Assembly: GCA_963556195.1 (NCBI GenBank)
Contig: CAUVYP010001200.1
Coordinates: 62,001-126,000, forward strand
Direction of reading: 5' to 3'
DNA: 64,000 nucleotides
Origin: Sepiola atlantica
Lineage: Eukaryota > Mollusca > Cephalopoda > Sepiida > Sepiolidae
The translations under genes were made by a program, and so were the position numbers. Shown here one piece after another: positions 49,059-61,892 of this stretch. The notes under the pieces are model-generated. The model ran no database searches. It saw only the letters and a program-made list of their open reading frames with translations, and was not told the DNA's origin. Within the stretch, counting starts at the first letter, position 1; each line of letters opens with the position of its first letter.

Positions 49059-51104
49059 TTAGCGCGTTTTAAAGTTGATATCGCTTTTGTTTATAACTTC
49101 CATATTTATTCGAATTGTGCAACGAAACTTTGCAGACAGTCGCGGATAGGCCTTTTCTACTGAAGTACCAAGTTACAGAAGTGCAGCTTTTGTACTGGCG
49201 GAGATATGTCGATACAAACTGAATACGCAAACTATCAACAAAATTTAGTGCGATTTAAAGTGGATATCGCTTTTGTTTATAACTTCCACATTCTTTAGAA
49301 TTGTGAAACGAAACTTTGCAGATATAAGCGGAGTCACATTTTCTACTGAAGTACCAAGTTTCAGAAGTGCAGCTCTTGTACTGTCGGAGATATGTCGATA
49401 CAAACTGAATACGCAAAACATCAACAAAATTTAGCGCGTTTTAAAGTTGGTATCGCTTTTGTTTATAACTTCCACATTTATTCGAATTGTGCAACGAAAC
49501 TTTGCACAGATTAGCGGAGTCACATTTTCTACTGAAGTACCAAGTTTCGGAAGTGCAGCTCTTGTACTGTCGGAGATATGTCGATACAAACTGAATACGC
49601 AAAACATTAACAAAATTTAGCGCGTTTTAAAGTTGATATCGCTTTTGTTTATAACTTCCACATTTATTCGAATTGTGCAACGAAACTTTGCAGAAAGTCG
49701 CGGATAGGCCTTTTCTACTGAAGTACCAAGTTTCAGAAGTGCAGCTTTTGTACTGCCGGAGATATGTCGATACAAACTGAATACGCAAACTATCAACAAA
49801 TTTTAGTGCGATTTAAAGTGGATATCGCTTTTGTTTATAACTTTCACATTTATTCGAATTGTGCAACAGAAATTTGCAGAAAGTCGCGGATAGGCCTTTT
49901 CTACTGAAGTACCAAGTTTCAGAAGTGCAGCTTTTGTACTGCCGGAGATATGTCGATACAAACTGAATACGCAAACTATCAACAAAATTTAGTGCGATTT
50001 AAAGTGGATATCGCTTTTGTTTATAACTTCCACATTCTTTAGAATTGTGAAACGAAACTTTGCAGATATAAGCGGAGTCACAGTTTCTACTGAAGTACCA
50101 AGTTTCAGAAGTGCAGCTTTTGTACTGTCGGAGATATGTCGATACAAACTGAATACGCAAAACATCAACAAAATTTAGCGCGTTTTAAAGTTGATATCGC
50201 TTTTGTTTATAACTTCCACATTTATTCGAATTGTGCAACGAAACTTTGCACAGATTAGCGGAGTCACATTTTCTACTGAAGTACCAAGTTTCGGAAGTGC
50301 AGCTCTTGTACTGTCGGAGATATGTCGATACAAACTGAATACGCAAAACATCAACAAAATTTAGCGCGTTTTAAAGTTGATATCGCTTTTGTTTATAACT
50401 TCCACATTTATTCGAATTGTGCAACGAAACTTTGCAGAAAGTCGCGGATAGGCCTTTTCTACTGAAGTACCAAGTTTCAGAAGTGCAGCTTTTGTACTGC
50501 CGGAGATATGTCGATACAAACTGAATACGCAAACTATCAACAAATTTTAGTGCGATTTAAAGTGGATATCGCTTTTGTTTATAACTTCCACATTTATTCG
50601 AATTGTGCAACGAAACTTTGCAGAAAGTCGCGGATAGGCCTTTTCTACTGAAGTACCAAGTTTCAGAAGTGCAGCTTTTGTACTGCCGGAGATATGTCGA
50701 TACAAACTGAATACGCAAACTATCAACAAAATTTAGTGCGATTTAAAGTGGATATCGCTTTTGTTTATAACTTCCACATTTTTTAGAATTGTGCAACGAA
50801 ACTTTGCAGAGATTAGCGGAGTCACATGTTCTACTGAAGCACCAAGTTTCAGAAGTGCAGCTCTTGTACTGTCGGAGATATGTCGATACAAACTGAATAC
50901 GCAAAACATCAACAAAATTTAGCGCGTTTTAAAGTTGATATCGCTTTTGTTTATAACTTCCACATTTATTCGAATTGTGCAACGAAACTTTGCACAGATT
51001 AGCGGAGTCACATTTTCTACTGAAGTACCAAGTTTCGGAAGTGCAGCTCTTGTACTGCCGGAGATATGTCGATACAAACTGAATACGCAAAACATCAACA
51101 AAAT
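49059..51104. repeat. HOR unit: G B2 D' C A B D' C A/C-mosaic E F (11 monomers)
   Basis: Interrupts the 8-mer series with the 44037-type order, including AACTTTCAC in A (49803) and the B with GCTTTTGTACTGTCGG (49989). The E at 50733 has ATTTTTTAG and GAGATTAGC. Private: GGTATCGC and ACATTAAC in D'. Confidence 0.88.
50547..50732. repeat. A/C mosaic monomer
   Basis: GTGCG head of A with the C-type middle AACGAAACTTTGCAG in place of AACAGAAATTTGCAG. It occupies the slot after C and before E where A is expected. Confidence 0.87.
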
Positions 51105-52592
51105 TTAGCGCGTTTTAAAGTTGATATCGCTTTTGTTTATAACTTCCATATTTATTCGAATTGTGCAACGAAACTTTGCAGACAGTCGCGGATAGGCCTT
51201 TTCTACTGAAGTACCAAGTTACAGAAGTGCAGCTTTTGTACTGGCGGAGATATGTCGATACAAACTGAATACGCAAACTATCAACAAAATTTAGTGCGAT
51301 TTAAAGTGGATATCGCTTTTGTTTATAACTTCCACATTCTTTAGAATTGTGAAACGAAACTTTGCAGATATAAGCGGAGTCACATTTTCTACTGAAGTAC
51401 CAAGTTTCAGAAGTGCAGCTCTTGTACTGTCGGAGATATGTCGATACAAACTGAATACGCAAAACATCAACAAAATTTAGCGCGTTTTAAAGTTGATATC
51501 GCTTTTGTTTATAACTTCCACATTTATTCGAATTGTGCAACGAAACTTTGCACAGATTAGCGGAGTCACCTTTTCTACTGAAGTACCAAGTTTCGGAAGT
51601 GCAGCTCTTGTACTGTCGGAGATATGTCGATACAAACTGAATACGCAAAACATCAACAAAATTTAGCGCGTTTTAAAGTTGATATCGCTTTTGTTTATAA
51701 CTTCCACATTTATTCGAATTGTGCAACGAAACTTTGCAGAAAGTCGCGGATAGGCCTTTTCTACTGAAGTACCAAGTTTCAGAAGTGCAGCTTTTGTACT
51801 GCCGGAGATATGTCGATACAAACTGAATACGCAAACTATCAACAAATTTTAGTGCGATTTAAAGTGGATATCGATTTTGTTTATAACTTCCACATTTATT
51901 CGATTTGTGCAACAGAAATTTGCAGAAAGTCGCGGATAGGCCTTTTCTACTGAAGTACCAAGTTTCAGAAGTGCAGCTTTTGTACTGCCGGAGATATGTC
52001 GATACAAACTGAATACGCAAACTATCAACAAATTTTAGTGCGATTTAAAGTGGATATCGCTTTTGTTTATAACTTCCACATTTATTCGAATTGTGCAACA
52101 GAAATTTGCAGAAAGTCGCGGATAGGCCTTTTCTACTGAAGTACCAAGTTTCAGAAGTGCAGCTTTTGTACTGCCGGAGATATGTCGATACAAACTGAAT
52201 ACGCAAACAATCAACAAAATTTAGTGCGATTTAAAGTGGATATCGCTTTTGTTTATAACTTCCACATTCTTTAGAATTGTGCAACGAAACTTTGCAGAGA
52301 TAAGCGGAGTCACATGTTCTACTGAAGCACCAAGTTTCAGAAGTGCAGCTCTTGTACTGTCGGAGATATGTCGATACAAACTGAATACGCAAAACATCAA
52401 CAAAATTTAGCGCGTTTTAAAGTTGATGTCGCTTTTGTTTATAACTTCCACATTTATTCGAATTGTGCAACGAAACTTTGCACAGATTAGCGGAGTCACA
52501 TTTTCTACTGAAGTACCAAGTTTCGGAAGTGCAGCTCTTGTACTGCCAGAGATATGTCGATACAAACTGAATACGCAAAACATCAACAAAAT
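51105..52592. repeat. HOR unit: G B2 D' C A2 A E F (8-mer, 1488 bp)
   Basis: Third 8-mer, again with GATGTCGC in F. Private changes: CACCTTTTC in D', AAACAATCAAC at the end of A and TGCCAGAG in F. Confidence 0.92.
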
Positions 52593-53894
52593 TTAGCGCG
52601 TTTTAAAGTTGATATCGCTTTTGTTTATAACTTCCATATTTATTCGAATTGTGCAACGAAACTTTGCAGACAGTCGCGGATAGGCCTTTTCTACTGAAGT
52701 ACCAAGTTACAGAAGTGCAGCTTTTGTACTGGCGGAGATATGTCGATACAAACTGAATACGCAAACTATCAACAAAATTTAGTGCGATTTAAAGTGGATA
52801 TCGCTTTTGTTTATAACTTCCACATTCTTTAGAATTGTGAAACGAAACTTTGCAGATATAAGCGGAGTCACATTTTCTACTGAAGTACCAAGTTTCAGAA
52901 GTGCAGCTCTTGTACTGTCGGAGATATGTCGATACAAACTGAATACGCAAAACATCAACAAAATTTAGCGCGTTTTAAAGTTGATATCGCTTTTGTTTAT
53001 AACTGCCACATTTATTCGAATTGTGCAACGAAACTTTGCACAGATAAGCGGAGTCACATTTACTACTGAAGTACCAAGTTTCGGAAGTGCAGCTCTTGTA
53101 CTGTCGGAGATATGTCGATACAAACTGAATACGCAAAACATCAACAAAATTTAGCGCGTTTTAAAGTTGATATCGCTTTTGTTTATAACTTCCACATTTA
53201 TTCGAATTGTGCAACGAAACTTTGCAGAAAGTCGCGGATAGGCCTTTTCTACTGAAGTACCAAGTTTCAGAAGTGCAGCTTTTGTACTGCCGGAGATATG
53301 TCGATACAAACTGAATACGCAAACTATCAACAAATTTTAGTGCGATTTAAAGTGGATATCGCTTTTGTTTATAACTTCCACATTTATTCGAATTGTGCAA
53401 CAGAAATTTGCAGAAAGTCGCGGATAGGCCTTTTCTACTGAAGTACCAAGTTTCAGAAGTGCAGCTTTTGTACTGGCGGAGATATGTCGATACAAACTGA
53501 ATACGCAAACTATCAACAAAATTTAGTGCGATTTAAAGTGGATATCGCTTTTGTTTATAACTTCCACATTCTTTAGAATTGTGCAACGAAACTTTGCAGA
53601 GATAAGCGGAGTCACATGTTCTACTGAAGCACCAAGTTTCAGAAGTGCAGCTCTTGTACTGTCGGAGATATGTCGATACAAACTGAATACGCAAAACATC
53701 AACAAAATTTAGCGCGTTTTAAAGTTGATATCGCTTTTGTTTATAACTTCCACATTTATTCGAATTGTGCAACGAAACTTTGCACAGATTAGCGGAGTCA
53801 CATTTTCTACTGAAGTACCAAGTTTCGGAAGTGCAGCTCTTGTACTGCCGGAGATATGTCGATACAAACTGAATACGCAAAACATCAACAAAAT
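52593..53894. repeat. HOR unit: G B2 D' C A' E F (7-mer, 1302 bp)
   Basis: First of three consecutive 7-mers using A'. The D' has AACTGCCAC, CAGATAAGCGG and CATTTACTAC; the B2 has the normal CACATTCTT. Confidence 0.93.
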
Positions 53895-55196
53895 TTAGCG
53901 CGTTTTAAAGTTGATATCGCTTTTGTTTATAACTTCCATATTTATTCGAATTGTGCAACGAAACTTTGCAGACAGTCGCGGATAGGCCTTTTCTACTGAA
54001 GTACCAAGTTACAGAAGTGCAGCTTTTGTACTGGCGGAGATATGTCGATACAAACTGAATACGCAAACTATCAACAAAATTTAGTGCGATTTAAAGTGGA
54101 TATCGCTTTTGTTTATAACTTCCACAATCTTTAGAATTGTGAAACGAAACTTTGCAGATATAAGCGGAGTCACATTTTCTACTGAAGTACCAAGTTTCAG
54201 AAGTGCAGCTCTTGTACTGTCGGAGATATGTCGATACAAACTGAATACGCAAAACATCAACAAAATTTAGCGCGTTTTAAAGTTGATATCGCTTTTGTTT
54301 ATAACTGCCACATTTATTCGAATTGTGCAACGAAACTTTGCACAGATAAGCGGAGTCACATTTACTACTGAAGTACCAAGTTTCGGAAGTGCAGCTCTTG
54401 TACTGTCGGAGATATGTCGATACAAACTGAATACGCAAAACATCAACAAAATTTAGCGCGTTTTAAAGTTGATATCGCTTTTGTTTATAACTTCCACATT
54501 TATTCGAATTGTGCAACGAAACTTTGCAGAAAGTCGCGGATAGGCCTTTTCTACTGAAGTACCAAGTTTCAGAAGTGCAGCTTTTGTACTGCCGGAGATA
54601 TGTCGATACAAACTGAATACGCAAACTATCAACAAATTTTAGTGCGATTTAAAGTGGATATCGCTTTTGTTTATAACTTCCACATTTATTCGAATTGTGC
54701 AACAGAAATTTGCAGAAAGTCGCGGATAGGCCTTTTCTACTGAAGTACCAAGTTTCAGAAGTGCAGCTTTTGTACTGGCGGAGATATGTCGATACAAACT
54801 GAATACGCAAACTATCAACAAAATTTAGTGCGATTTAAAGTGGATATCGCTTTTGTTTATAACTTCCACATTCTTTAGAATTGTGCAACGAAACTTTGCA
54901 GAGATAAGCGGAGTCACATGTTCTACTGAAGCACCAAGTTTCAGAAGTGCAGCTCTTGTACTGTCGGAGATATGTCGATACAAACTGAATACGCAAAACA
55001 TCAACAAAATTTAGCGCGTTTTAAAGTTGATATCGCTTTTGTTTATAACTTCCACATTTATTCGAATTGTGCAACGAAACTTTGCACAGATTAGCGGAGT
55101 CACATTTTCTACTGAAGTACCAAGTTTCGGAAGTGCAGCTCTTGTACTGCCGGAGATATGTCGATACAAACTGAATACGCAAAACATCAACAAAAT
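53895..55196. repeat. HOR unit: G B2 D' C A' E F (7-mer, 1302 bp)
   Basis: Middle 7-mer. It shares all three D' markers with the left neighbour and CACAATCTT in B2 with the right neighbour, so it links the two. Confidence 0.93.
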
Positions 55197-56498
55197 TTAG
55201 CGCGTTTTAAAGTTGATATCGCTTTTGTTTATAACTTCCATATTTATTCGAATTGTGCAACGAAACTTTGCAGACAGTCGCGGATAGGCCTTTTCTACTG
55301 AAGTACCAAGTTACAGAAGTGCAGCTTTTGTACTGGCGGAGATATGTCGATACAAACTGAATACGCAAACTATCAACAAAATTTAGTGCGATTTAAAGTG
55401 GATATCGCTTTTGTTTATAACTTCCACAATCTTTAGAATTGTGAAACGAAACTTTGCAGATATAAGCGGAGTCACATTTTCTACTGAAGTACCAAGTTTC
55501 AGAAGTGCAGCTCTTGTACTGTCGGAGATATGTCGATACAAACTGAATACGCAAAACATCAACAAAATTTAGCGCGTTTTAAAGTTGATATCGCTTTTGT
55601 TTATAACTGCCACATTTATTCGAATTGTGCAACGAAACTTTGCACAGATTAGCGGAGTCACATTTTCTACTGAAGTACCAAGTTTCGGAAGTGCAGCTCT
55701 TGTACTGTCGGAGATATGTCGATACAAACTGAATACGCAAAACATCAACAAAATTTAGCGCGTTTTAAAGTTGATATCGCTTTTGTTTATAACTTCCACA
55801 TTTATTCGAATTGTGCAACGAAACTTTGCAGAAAGTCGCGGATAGGCCTTTTCTACTGAAGTACCAAGTTTCAGAAGTGCAGCTTTTGTACTGCCGGAGA
55901 TATGTCGATACAAACTGAATACGCAAACTATCAACAAATTTTAGTGCGATTTAAAGTGGATATCGCTTTTGTTTATAACTTCCACATTTATTCGAATTGT
56001 GCAACAGAAATCTGCAGAAAGTCGCGGATAGGCCTTTTCTACTGAAGTACCAAGTTTCAGAAGTGCAGCTTTTGTACTGGCGGAGATATGTCGATACAAA
56101 CTGAATACGCAAACTATCAACAAAATTTAGTGCGATTTAAAGTGGATATCGCTTTTGTTTATAACTTCCACATTCTTTAGAATTGTGCAACGAAACTTTG
56201 CAGAGATAAGCGGAGTCACATGTTCTACTGAAGCACCAAGTTTCAGAAGTGCAGCTCTTGTACTGTCGGAGATATGTCGATACAAACTGAATACGCAAAA
56301 CATCAACAAAATTTAGCGCGTTTTAAAGTTGATATCGCTTTTGTTTATAACTTCCACATTTATTCGAATTGTGCAACGAAACTTTGCACAGATTAGCGGA
56401 GTCACATTTTCTACTGAAGTACCAAGTTTCGGAAGTGCAGCTCTTGTACTGCCGGAGATATGTCGATACAAACTGAATACGCAAAACATCAACAAAAT
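55197..56498. repeat. HOR unit: G B2 D' C A' E F (7-mer, 1302 bp)
   Basis: Third 7-mer. The B2 has CACAATCTT and D' keeps AACTGCCAC but has normal CAGATTAGCGG and CATTTTCTAC. The A' has AAATCTGCAG, also seen in the A copies at 58173 and 59847. Confidence 0.93.
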
Positions 56499-58730
56499 TT
56501 AGCGCGTTTTAAAGTTGATATCGCTTTTGTTTATAACTTCCATATTTATTCGAATTGTGCAACGAAACTTTGCAGACAGTCGCGGATAGGCCTTTTCTAC
56601 TGAAGTACCAAGTTACAGAAGTGCAGCTTTTGTACTGGCGGAGATATGTCGATACAAACTGAATACGAAAACTATCAACAAAATTTAGTGCGATTTAAAG
56701 TGGATATCGCTTTTGTTTATAACTTCCACATTCTTTAGAATTGTGAAACGAAACTTTGCAGATATAAGCGGAGTCACATTTTCTACTGAAGTACCAAGTT
56801 TCAGAAGTGCAGCTCTTGTACTGTCGGAGATATGTCGATACAAACTGAATACGCAAAACATCAACAAAATTTAGCGCGTTTTAAAGTTGATATCGCTTTT
56901 GTTTATAACTTCCACATTTATTCGAATTGTGCAACGAAACTTTGCACAGATTAGCGGAGTCACATTTTCTACTGAAGTACCAAGTTTCGGAAGTGCAGCT
57001 CTTGTACTGTCGGAGATATGTCGATACAAACTGAATACGCAAAACATCAACAAAATTTAGCGCGTTTTAAAGTTGATATCGCTTTTGTTTATAACTTCCA
57101 CATTTATTCGAATTGTGCAACGAAACTTTGCAGAAAGTCGCGGATAGGCCTTTTCTACTGAAGTACCAAGTTTCAGAAGTGCAGCTTTTGTACTGCCGGA
57201 GATATGTCGATACAAACTGAATACGCAAACTATCAACAAATTTTAGTGCGATTTAAAGTGGATATCGATTTTGTTTATAACTTCCACATTTATTCGATTT
57301 GTGCAACAGAAATTTGCAGAAAGTCGCGGATAGGCCTTTTCTACTGAAGTACCAAGTTTCAGAAGTGCAGCTTTTGTACTGCCGGAGATATGTCGATACA
57401 AACTGAATACGCAAACTATCAACAAATTTTAGTGCGATTTAAAGTGGATATCGCTTTTGTTTATAACTTCCACATTTATTCGAATTGTGCAACAGAAATT
57501 TGCAGAAAGTCGCGGATAGGCCTTTTCTACTGAAGTACCAAGTTTCAGAAGTGCAGCTTTTGTACTGCCGGAGATATGTCGATACAAACTGAATACGCAA
57601 ACTATCAACAAAATTTAGTGCGATTTAAAGTGGATATCGCTTTTGTTTATAACTTCCACATTCTTTAGAATTGTGCAACGAAACTTTGCAGAGATAAGCG
57701 GAGTCACATGTTCTACTGAAGCACCAAGTTTCAGAAGTGCAGCTCTTGTACTGTCGGAGATATGTCGATACAAACTGAATACGCAAAACATCAACAAAAT
57801 TTAGCGCGTTTTAAAGTTGATATCGCTTTTGTTTATAACTTCCACATTTATTCGAATTGTGCAACGAAACTTTGCACAGATTAGCGGAGTCACATTTTCT
57901 ACTGAAGTACCAAGTTTCGGAAGTGCAGCTCTTGTACTGTCGGAGATATGTCGATACAAACTGAATACGCAAAACATCAACAAAATTTAGCGCGTTTTAA
58001 AGTTGATATCGCTTTTGTTTATAACTTCCACATTTATTCGAATTGTGCAACGAAACTTTGCAGAAAGTCGCGGATAGGATTTTTCTACTTAAGTACCAAG
58101 TTTCAGAAGTGCAGCTTTTGTACTGCCGGAGATATGTCGATACAAACTGAATACGCAAACTATCAACAAATTTTAGTGCGATTTAAAGTGGATATCGCTT
58201 TTGTTTATAACTTCCACATTTATTCGAATTGTGCAACAGAAATCTGCAGAAAGTCGCGGATAGGCCTTTTCTACTGAAGTACCAAGTTTCAGAAGTGCAG
58301 CTTTTGTACTGCCGGAGATATGTCGATACAAACTGAATACGCAAACTATCAACAAAATTTAGTGCGATTTAAAGTGGATATCGCTTTTGTTTATAACTTC
58401 CACATTCTTTAGAATTGTGCAACGAAACTTTGCAGAGATAAGCGGAGTCACATGTTCTACTGAAGCACCAAGTTTCAGAAGTGCAGCTCTTGTACTGTCG
58501 GAGATATGTCGATACAAACTGAATACGCAAAACATCAACAAAATTTAGCGCGTTTTAAAGTTGATATCGCTTTTGTTTATAACTTCCACATTTATTCGAA
58601 TTGTGCAACGAAATTTTGCAAAGATTAGCGGAGTCACATTTTCTACTGAAGTACTAAGTTTCGGAAGTGCAGCTCTTGTACTGCCGGAGATATGTCGATA
58701 CAAACTGAATACGCAAAACATCAACAAAAT
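56499..58730. repeat. HOR unit: G B2 D' C A2 A E D' C A E F (12 monomers)
   Basis: An 8-mer in which the slot after the first E is a D' (57801), leading into an extra C-A-E-F. The C at 57987 has GGATTTTTC and CTACTTAAG. The final F has GAAATTTTGCAAAG and GTACTAAG. Confidence 0.88.
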
Positions 58731-60404
58731 TTAGCGCGTTTTAAAGTTGATATCGCTTTTGTTTATAACTTCCATATTTATTCGAATTGTGCAACGAAAC
58801 TTTGCAGACAGTCGCGGATAGGCCTTTTCTACTGAAGTACCAAGTTACAGAAGTGCAGCTTTTGTACTGGCGGAGATATGTCGATACAAACTGAATACGC
58901 AAACTATCAACAAAATTTAGTGCGATTTAAAGTGGATATCGCTTTTGTTTATAACTTCCACATTCTTTAGAATTGTGAAACGAAACTTTGCAGATATAAG
59001 CGGAGTCACATTTTCTACTGAAGTACCAAGTTTCAGAAGTGCAGCTCTTGTACTGTCGGAGATATGTCGATACAAACTGAATACGCAAAACATCAACAAA
59101 ATTTAGCGCGTTTTAAAGTTGATATCGCTTTTGTTTATAACTTCCACATTTATTCGAATTGTGCAACGAAACTTTGCACAGATTAGCGGAGTCACATTTT
59201 CTACTGAAGTACCAAGTTTCGGAAGTGCAGCTCTTGTACTGTCGGAGATATGTCGATACAAACTGAATACGCAAAACATCAACAAAATTTAGCGCGTTTT
59301 AAAGTTGATATCGCTTTTGTTTATAACTTCCACATTTATTCGAATTGTGCAACGAAACTTTGCAGAAAGTCGCGGATAGGCCTTTTCTACTGAAGTACCA
59401 AGTTTCAGAAGTGCAGCTTTTGTACTGCCGGAGATATGTCGATACAAACTGAATACGCAAACTATCAACAAATTTTAGTGCGATTTAAAGTGGATATCGA
59501 TTTTGTTTATAACTTCCACATTTATTCGATTTGTGCAACAGAAATTTGCAGAAAGTCGCGGATAGGCCTTTTCTACTGAAGTACCAAGTTTCAGAAGTGC
59601 AGCTTTTGTACTGCCGGAGATATGTCGATACAAACTGAATACGCAAACTATCAACAAATTTTAGTGCGATTTAAAGTGGATATCGCTTTTGTTTATAACT
59701 TCCACATTTATTCGAATTGTGCAACAGAAATTTGCAGAAAGTCGCGGATAGGCCTTTTCTACTGAAGTACCAAGTTTCAGAAGTGCAGCTTTTGTACTGC
59801 CGGAGATATGTCGATACAAACTGAATACGCAAACTATCAACAAATTTTAGTGCGATTTAAAGTGGATATCGCTTTTGTTTATAACTTCCACATTTATTCG
59901 AATTGTGCAACAGAAATCTGCAGAAAGTCGCGGATAGGCCTTTTCTACTGAAGTACCAAGTTTCAGAAGTGCAGCTTTTGTACTGCCGGAGATATGTCGA
60001 TACAAACTGAATACGCAAACTATCAACAAAATTTAGTGCGATTTAAAGTGGATATCGCTTTTGTTTATAACTTCCACATTCTTTAGAATTGTGCAACGAA
60101 ACTTTGCAGAGATAAGCGGAGTCACATGTTCTACTGAAGCACCAAGTTTCAGAAGTGCAGCTCTTGTACTGTCGGAGATATGTCGATACAAACTGAATAC
60201 GCAAAACATCAACAAAATTTAGCGCGTTTTAAAGTTGATATCGCTTTTGTTTATAACTTCCACATTTATTCGAATTGTGCAACGAAACTTTGCAAAGATT
60301 AGCGGAGTCACATTTTCTACTGAAGTACCAAGTTTCGGAAGTGCAGCTCTTGTACTGCCGGAGATATGTCGATACAAACTGAATACGCAAAACATCAACA
60401 AAAT
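58731..60404. repeat. HOR unit: G B2 D' C A2 A A E F (9-mer, 1674 bp)
   Basis: The 8-mer with one extra A; the last A carries AAATCTGCAG. The F has GCAAAGATTAG, shared with the F that ends the previous unit. Confidence 0.9.
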
Positions 60405-61892
60405 TTAGCGCGTTTTAAAGTTGATATCGCTTTTGTTTATAACTTCCATATTTATTCGAATTGTGCAACGAAACTTTGCAGACAGTCGCGGATAGGCCTT
60501 TTCTACTGAAGTACCAAGTTACAGAAGTGCAGCTTTTGTACTGGCGGAGATATGTCGATACAAACTGAATACGCAAACTATCAACAAAATTTAGTGCGAT
60601 TTAAAGTGGATATCGCTTTTGTTTATAACTTCCACATTCTTTAGAATTGTGAAACGAAACTTTGCAGATATAAGCGGAGTCACATTTTCTACTGAAGTAC
60701 CAAGTTTCAGAAGTGCAGCTCTTGTACTGTCGGAGATATGTCGATACAAACTGAATACGCAAAACATCAACAAAATTTAGCGCGTTTTAAAGTTGATATC
60801 GCTTTTGTTTATAACTTCCACATTTATTCGAATTGTGCAACGAAACTTTGCACAGATTAGCGGAGTCACATTTTCTACTGAAGTACCAAGTTTCGGAAGT
60901 GCAGCTCTTGTACTGTCGGAGATATGTCGATACAAACTGAATACGCAAAACATCAACAAAATTTAGCGCGTTTTAAAGTTGATATCACTTTTGTTTATAA
61001 CTTCCACATTTATTCGAATTGTGCAACGAAACTTTGCAGAAAGTCGCGGATAGGCCTTTTCTACTGAAGTACCAAGTTTCAGAAGTGCAGCTTTTGTACT
61101 GCCGGAGATATGTCGATACAAACTGAATACGCAAACTATCAACAAATTTTAGTGCGATTTAAAGTGGATATCGATTTTGTTTATAACTTCCACATTTATT
61201 CGATTTGTGCAACAGAAATTTGCAGAAAGTCGCGGATAGGCCTTTTCTACTGAAGTACCAAGTTTCAGAAGTGCAGCTTTTGTACTGCCGGAGATATGTC
61301 GATACAAACTGAATACGCAAACTATCAACAAATTTTAGTGCGATTTAAAGTGGATATCGCTTTTGTTTATAACTTCCACATTTATTCGAATTGTGCAACA
61401 GAAATTTGCAGAAAGTCGCGGATAGGCCTTTTCTACTGAAGTACCAAGTTTCAGAAGTGCAGCTTTTGTACTGCCGGAGATATGTCGATACAAACTGAAT
61501 ACGCAAACTATCAACAAAATTTAGTGCGATTTAAAGTGGATATCGCTTTTGTTTATAACTTCCACATTCTTTAGAATTGTGCAACGAAACTTTGCAGAGA
61601 TAAGCGGAGTCACATGTTCTACTGAAGCACCAAGTTTCAGAAGTGCAGCTCTTGTACTGTCGGAGATATGTCGATACAAACTGAATACGCAAAACATCAA
61701 CAAAATTTAGCGCGTTTTAAAGTTGATATCGCTTTTGTTTATAACTTCCACATTTATTCGAATTGTGCAACGAAACTTTGCACAGATTAGCGGAGTCACA
61801 TTTTCTACTGAAGTACCAAGTTTCGGAAGTGCAGCTCTTGTACTGCCGGAGATATGTCGATACAAACTGAATACGCAAAACATCAACAAAAT
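60405..61892. repeat. HOR unit: G B2 D' C A2 A E F (8-mer, 1488 bp)
   Basis: Fourth exact-order 8-mer. It lacks the GATGTCGC marker of the other three. The C has GATATCACTT. Confidence 0.92.
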
